A stretch of DNA of 6,529 nt, taken from an uncultured Parabacteroides sp. GTDB taxonomy: Bacteria > Bacteroidota > Bacteroidia > Bacteroidales > Tannerellaceae. Below are positions 5,012-6,529 of the stretch, piece by piece (the first letter of the stretch is position 1; each line of letters opens with the position of its first letter). The translations under genes were made by a program, and so were the position numbers. The stretch spans positions 1 to 6,529 of the forward strand of contig URZO01000151.1 of assembly GCA_900552465.1 (NCBI GenBank). Reading direction: 5' to 3'. The notes beneath the pieces were generated by a model that saw nothing but the letters and a program-made list of their open reading frames with translations, was not told the DNA's origin and did not search any database.

Positions 5012-6154
5012 ATGAAATTTAAAATTATTGCACTGTTCGCCGTTCTCTGTCTGGGGTTTGCAAGTTGTTCTGATGATAAAGAGATTCCAGAACCTCAGCC
5101 AACCCGCACTATCTTAGTTTATATGATGGCGAATAACAGCCTCGACAGCTACGCTTCAAAAAACATTCAGAGCATGATCACCGGAGCGACCAGCCAGAAC
5201 CTAAACGGAGGAAACCTGATTGTTTACTACGCGCCAAGAGGTTCCAACCCGGAACTTCTTCAAATCAAGGAAGAGAATGGTGTTGTAAACAAGTTCCATA
5301 TCAAAGACTACGATAAACAAAACTCGGCAGACCCGGATGTCATGTTAAGCGTGATTAAAGAAGTCACTACTCAATATAAAGCTGACAGCTACGGATTGAT
5401 TTTATGGAGCCATGGAACGGCCTGGCTGCCTTCCGACTACCAGAATATGCTGAAGGCTTTCGGCCAGGACGGCAGCAATTGGTTGGAGATAGACGACCTG
5501 GCAAAAGGTTTGCCTGACAATCTCTTCGACTTTATCCTGTTCGATGCCTGCTATATGGCAAGCGTGGAATGCACATACGAACTTAGAAATAAGGCGGATT
5601 ATATTCTGGCCTCCCCTACCGAAACGATGGCAGACGGATGGCCTTATACTCAAATGATGCCGCAATTATTTGCATCGAACCTGCAATTAGATAAGGTTGG
5701 CGAAACATTCTACAATTACTACCTGAACGACTCTTATCCATACGCAACCGTATCGCTGACTAAGACAAGCGAGCTGGAAAATCTGAAGAACGCCGTGCAC
5801 GACATATTAGCCGGCAAAACAGAAAGCGATATCTACGGCATCAATCTTTCCGAAATGCAACGGTTGGAATATTTATACGCCAGCCCGGGAATGTTATATG
5901 ATATGGCTGACTATATGAAGCAACTGGCAACAGACGAGCAATACAGTAAATTCACCGATTGCTTAGAGAAAGCCGTCGTATATAAAGCCCATACTCCAAA
6001 ATCATATTACTACTACGGCTATCCCTCCAACGCCTTACCGGTAAACAGCTATTGCGGCCTGACCGCTTTCGTCCCGCAACCAAAGCAGTCTTTTTCTAAG
6101 ATATTCGACTGGTACAAGGCACGGGTAAGCTGGTATAAAGCGGTATATGAATAA
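5012..6154 (+). CDS. C11 (clostripain) family cysteine peptidase lipoprotein, PmC11-like
   Basis: 380 residues. An N-terminal lipoprotein signal has lipobox LGFASC (Cys19), followed by SDD and a short linker, so the enzyme is lipid-anchored and exported. The peptidase domain begins about residue 32 (RTILVYMMANNSLDSYA, typical of C11). Catalytic His134 lies in LILWSHGTAWLP and Cys180 in FDFILFDACYMASVE; the C11 fold is caspase-like and cleaves after Arg/Lys. In PmC11 of Parabacteroides merdae, as I recall it, His133 and Cys179 are catalytic, Asp177 and Asp207 line the S1 pocket, and self-processing occurs at Lys147-Ala148. Here Asp178, Asp208 and Lys148-Ala149 keep the same spacing with a one-residue offset, strongly suggesting an ortholog that activates itself by cleavage. 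Its natural substrate is not known. It is divergent from the DUF3575 operon and convergent, 8 bases apart, with the last fragment. Confidence 0.95.
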   Translation: MKFKIIALFAVLCLGFASCSDDKEIPEPQPTRTILVYMMANNSLDSYASKNIQSMITGATSQNLNGGNLIVYYAPRGSNPELLQIKEENGVVNKFHIKDYDKQNSADPDVMLSVIKEVTTQYKADSYGLILWSHGTAWLPSDYQNMLKAFGQDGSNWLEIDDLAKGLPDNLFDFILFDACYMASVECTYELRNKADYILASPTETMADGWPYTQMMPQLFASNLQLDKVGETFYNYYLNDSYPYATVSLTKTSELENLKNAVHDILAGKTESDIYGINLSEMQRLEYLYASPGMLYDMADYMKQLATDEQYSKFTDCLEKAVVYKAHTPKSYYYYGYPSNALPVNSYCGLTAFVPQPKQSFSKIFDWYKARVSWYKAVYE

Positions 6155-6162
6155 ATAACTTA

Positions 6163-6498
6163 TCACCGTATCAGGAAAGCCTTCTTAAAACGTTTCACGA
6201 CTCCGTCGGGGTGGTAGATTTCGGCATAAAAGATATAGATGCCGGCAGGCAGTGTGCTGCCACTGTTGGCAATACCGTTCCAGGTCAGGTCGCCGGATGT
6301 TCCCAACAACTGGTGATTGGCAATCTCGGCAACACGCATGCCTGATGTGTTGAAAACAAATGCACGGCAGTTATAACCCGGACGGTCAAGCAGGTAGGAT
6401 ATACGGTAACTGCCGGTTTCCTCTATCCAGACAGGCGGTTCTATCCCGGTCGAACCTCCGGAAGAAGGATTCCCGTATTGGGAGTTTTGATAACCGGG
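6163..6498 (-). pseudogene. C-terminal part of a surface protein of the lamin-tail/FlgD-like kind, interrupted by an in-frame stop
   Basis: Read on the minus strand, 111 sense codons end in KRFKKAFLIR and a TGA (6165-6163). Recognisable pieces are PGYQNSQYG, then RPGYNCRAFVFNTSGMRVA, LLGTSGDLTWNG, and LPAGIYIFYAEIYHPDG. This is the FlgD-Ig-like/'gliding motility-type' C-terminal domain that often follows a lamin-tail (LTD) domain in secreted Bacteroidota proteins; PGYQNSQY resembles the usual end of an LTD. Directly before PGYQN, bases 6501-6499 read TGA in frame. No ATG lies between that stop and the first internal Met, which is well inside the domain. I infer a disrupted gene whose larger part lies beyond the window. 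A sequencing or assembly error in the last 30 bases would give the same picture. Confidence 0.6.
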
Positions 6499-6529
6499 TC
6501 ACAACAGTAATGATAATTGCAGCATCACT

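Overview
The window most likely comes from a gut Bacteroidales bacterium, probably Parabacteroides. Three things suggest this: promoter-like sites of the Bacteroidota type (TTTG, about 19-20 bases, TAnnTTTG), Bacteroidales-specific families (DUF3575/DUF3868 pair, MacB/FtsX-type permease of about 790 residues, ECF-sigma/outer-membrane-barrel locus), and a clostripain-like lipoprotein whose key residues fall almost exactly where they are in PmC11 of Parabacteroides merdae. The genus call is inference.

Layout. Bases 1-84 encode the tail of what looks like an ECF sigma factor region 2, out of frame with the next gene. Bases 72-1145 (+) encode a membrane segment, a long Pro/Glu/Lys-rich linker and a C-terminal beta-barrel. 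This is the architecture of the dual membrane-spanning anti-sigma (Dma) proteins described in Bacteroides, but the cytoplasmic anti-sigma part is absent. The linker carries a 31-base inverted repeat (28 of 31 paired) whose inversion would keep the reading frame open. Facing this gene, with 6 bases between the stops, is a solitary FtsX/MacB-type ABC permease (1152-3524, -). Its 272-base upstream region holds a good Bacteroidota promoter, a 16-base palindrome overlapping the -33 box, a 40-base imperfect inverted repeat and a small possible leader ORF.

Further on, a two-gene minus-strand operon (DUF3575 at 4305-4862, then DUF3868 at 3797-4297) looks like the front end of a fimbria-type operon. 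The DUF3868 protein is short and no fimbrillin or anchor gene follows. The operon is divergent from a secreted C11 cysteine peptidase lipoprotein (5012-6154, +); the AT-rich space between them has opposed TATCTTTG boxes flanking a 7-base-arm inverted repeat. The last 365 bases hold the C-terminus of a surface protein of the lamin-tail/FlgD-like kind on the minus strand, interrupted by an in-frame TGA 28 bases from the window end.

Most of the genes are predicted to act at the cell envelope: an outer-membrane sensor or barrel, an inner-membrane permease, exported fimbria-associated proteins, a lipoprotein protease and a surface protein. I see no RNA genes, CRISPR arrays, transposases or integrases. 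Broken genes at both edges may be real decay or sequence-end artefacts.
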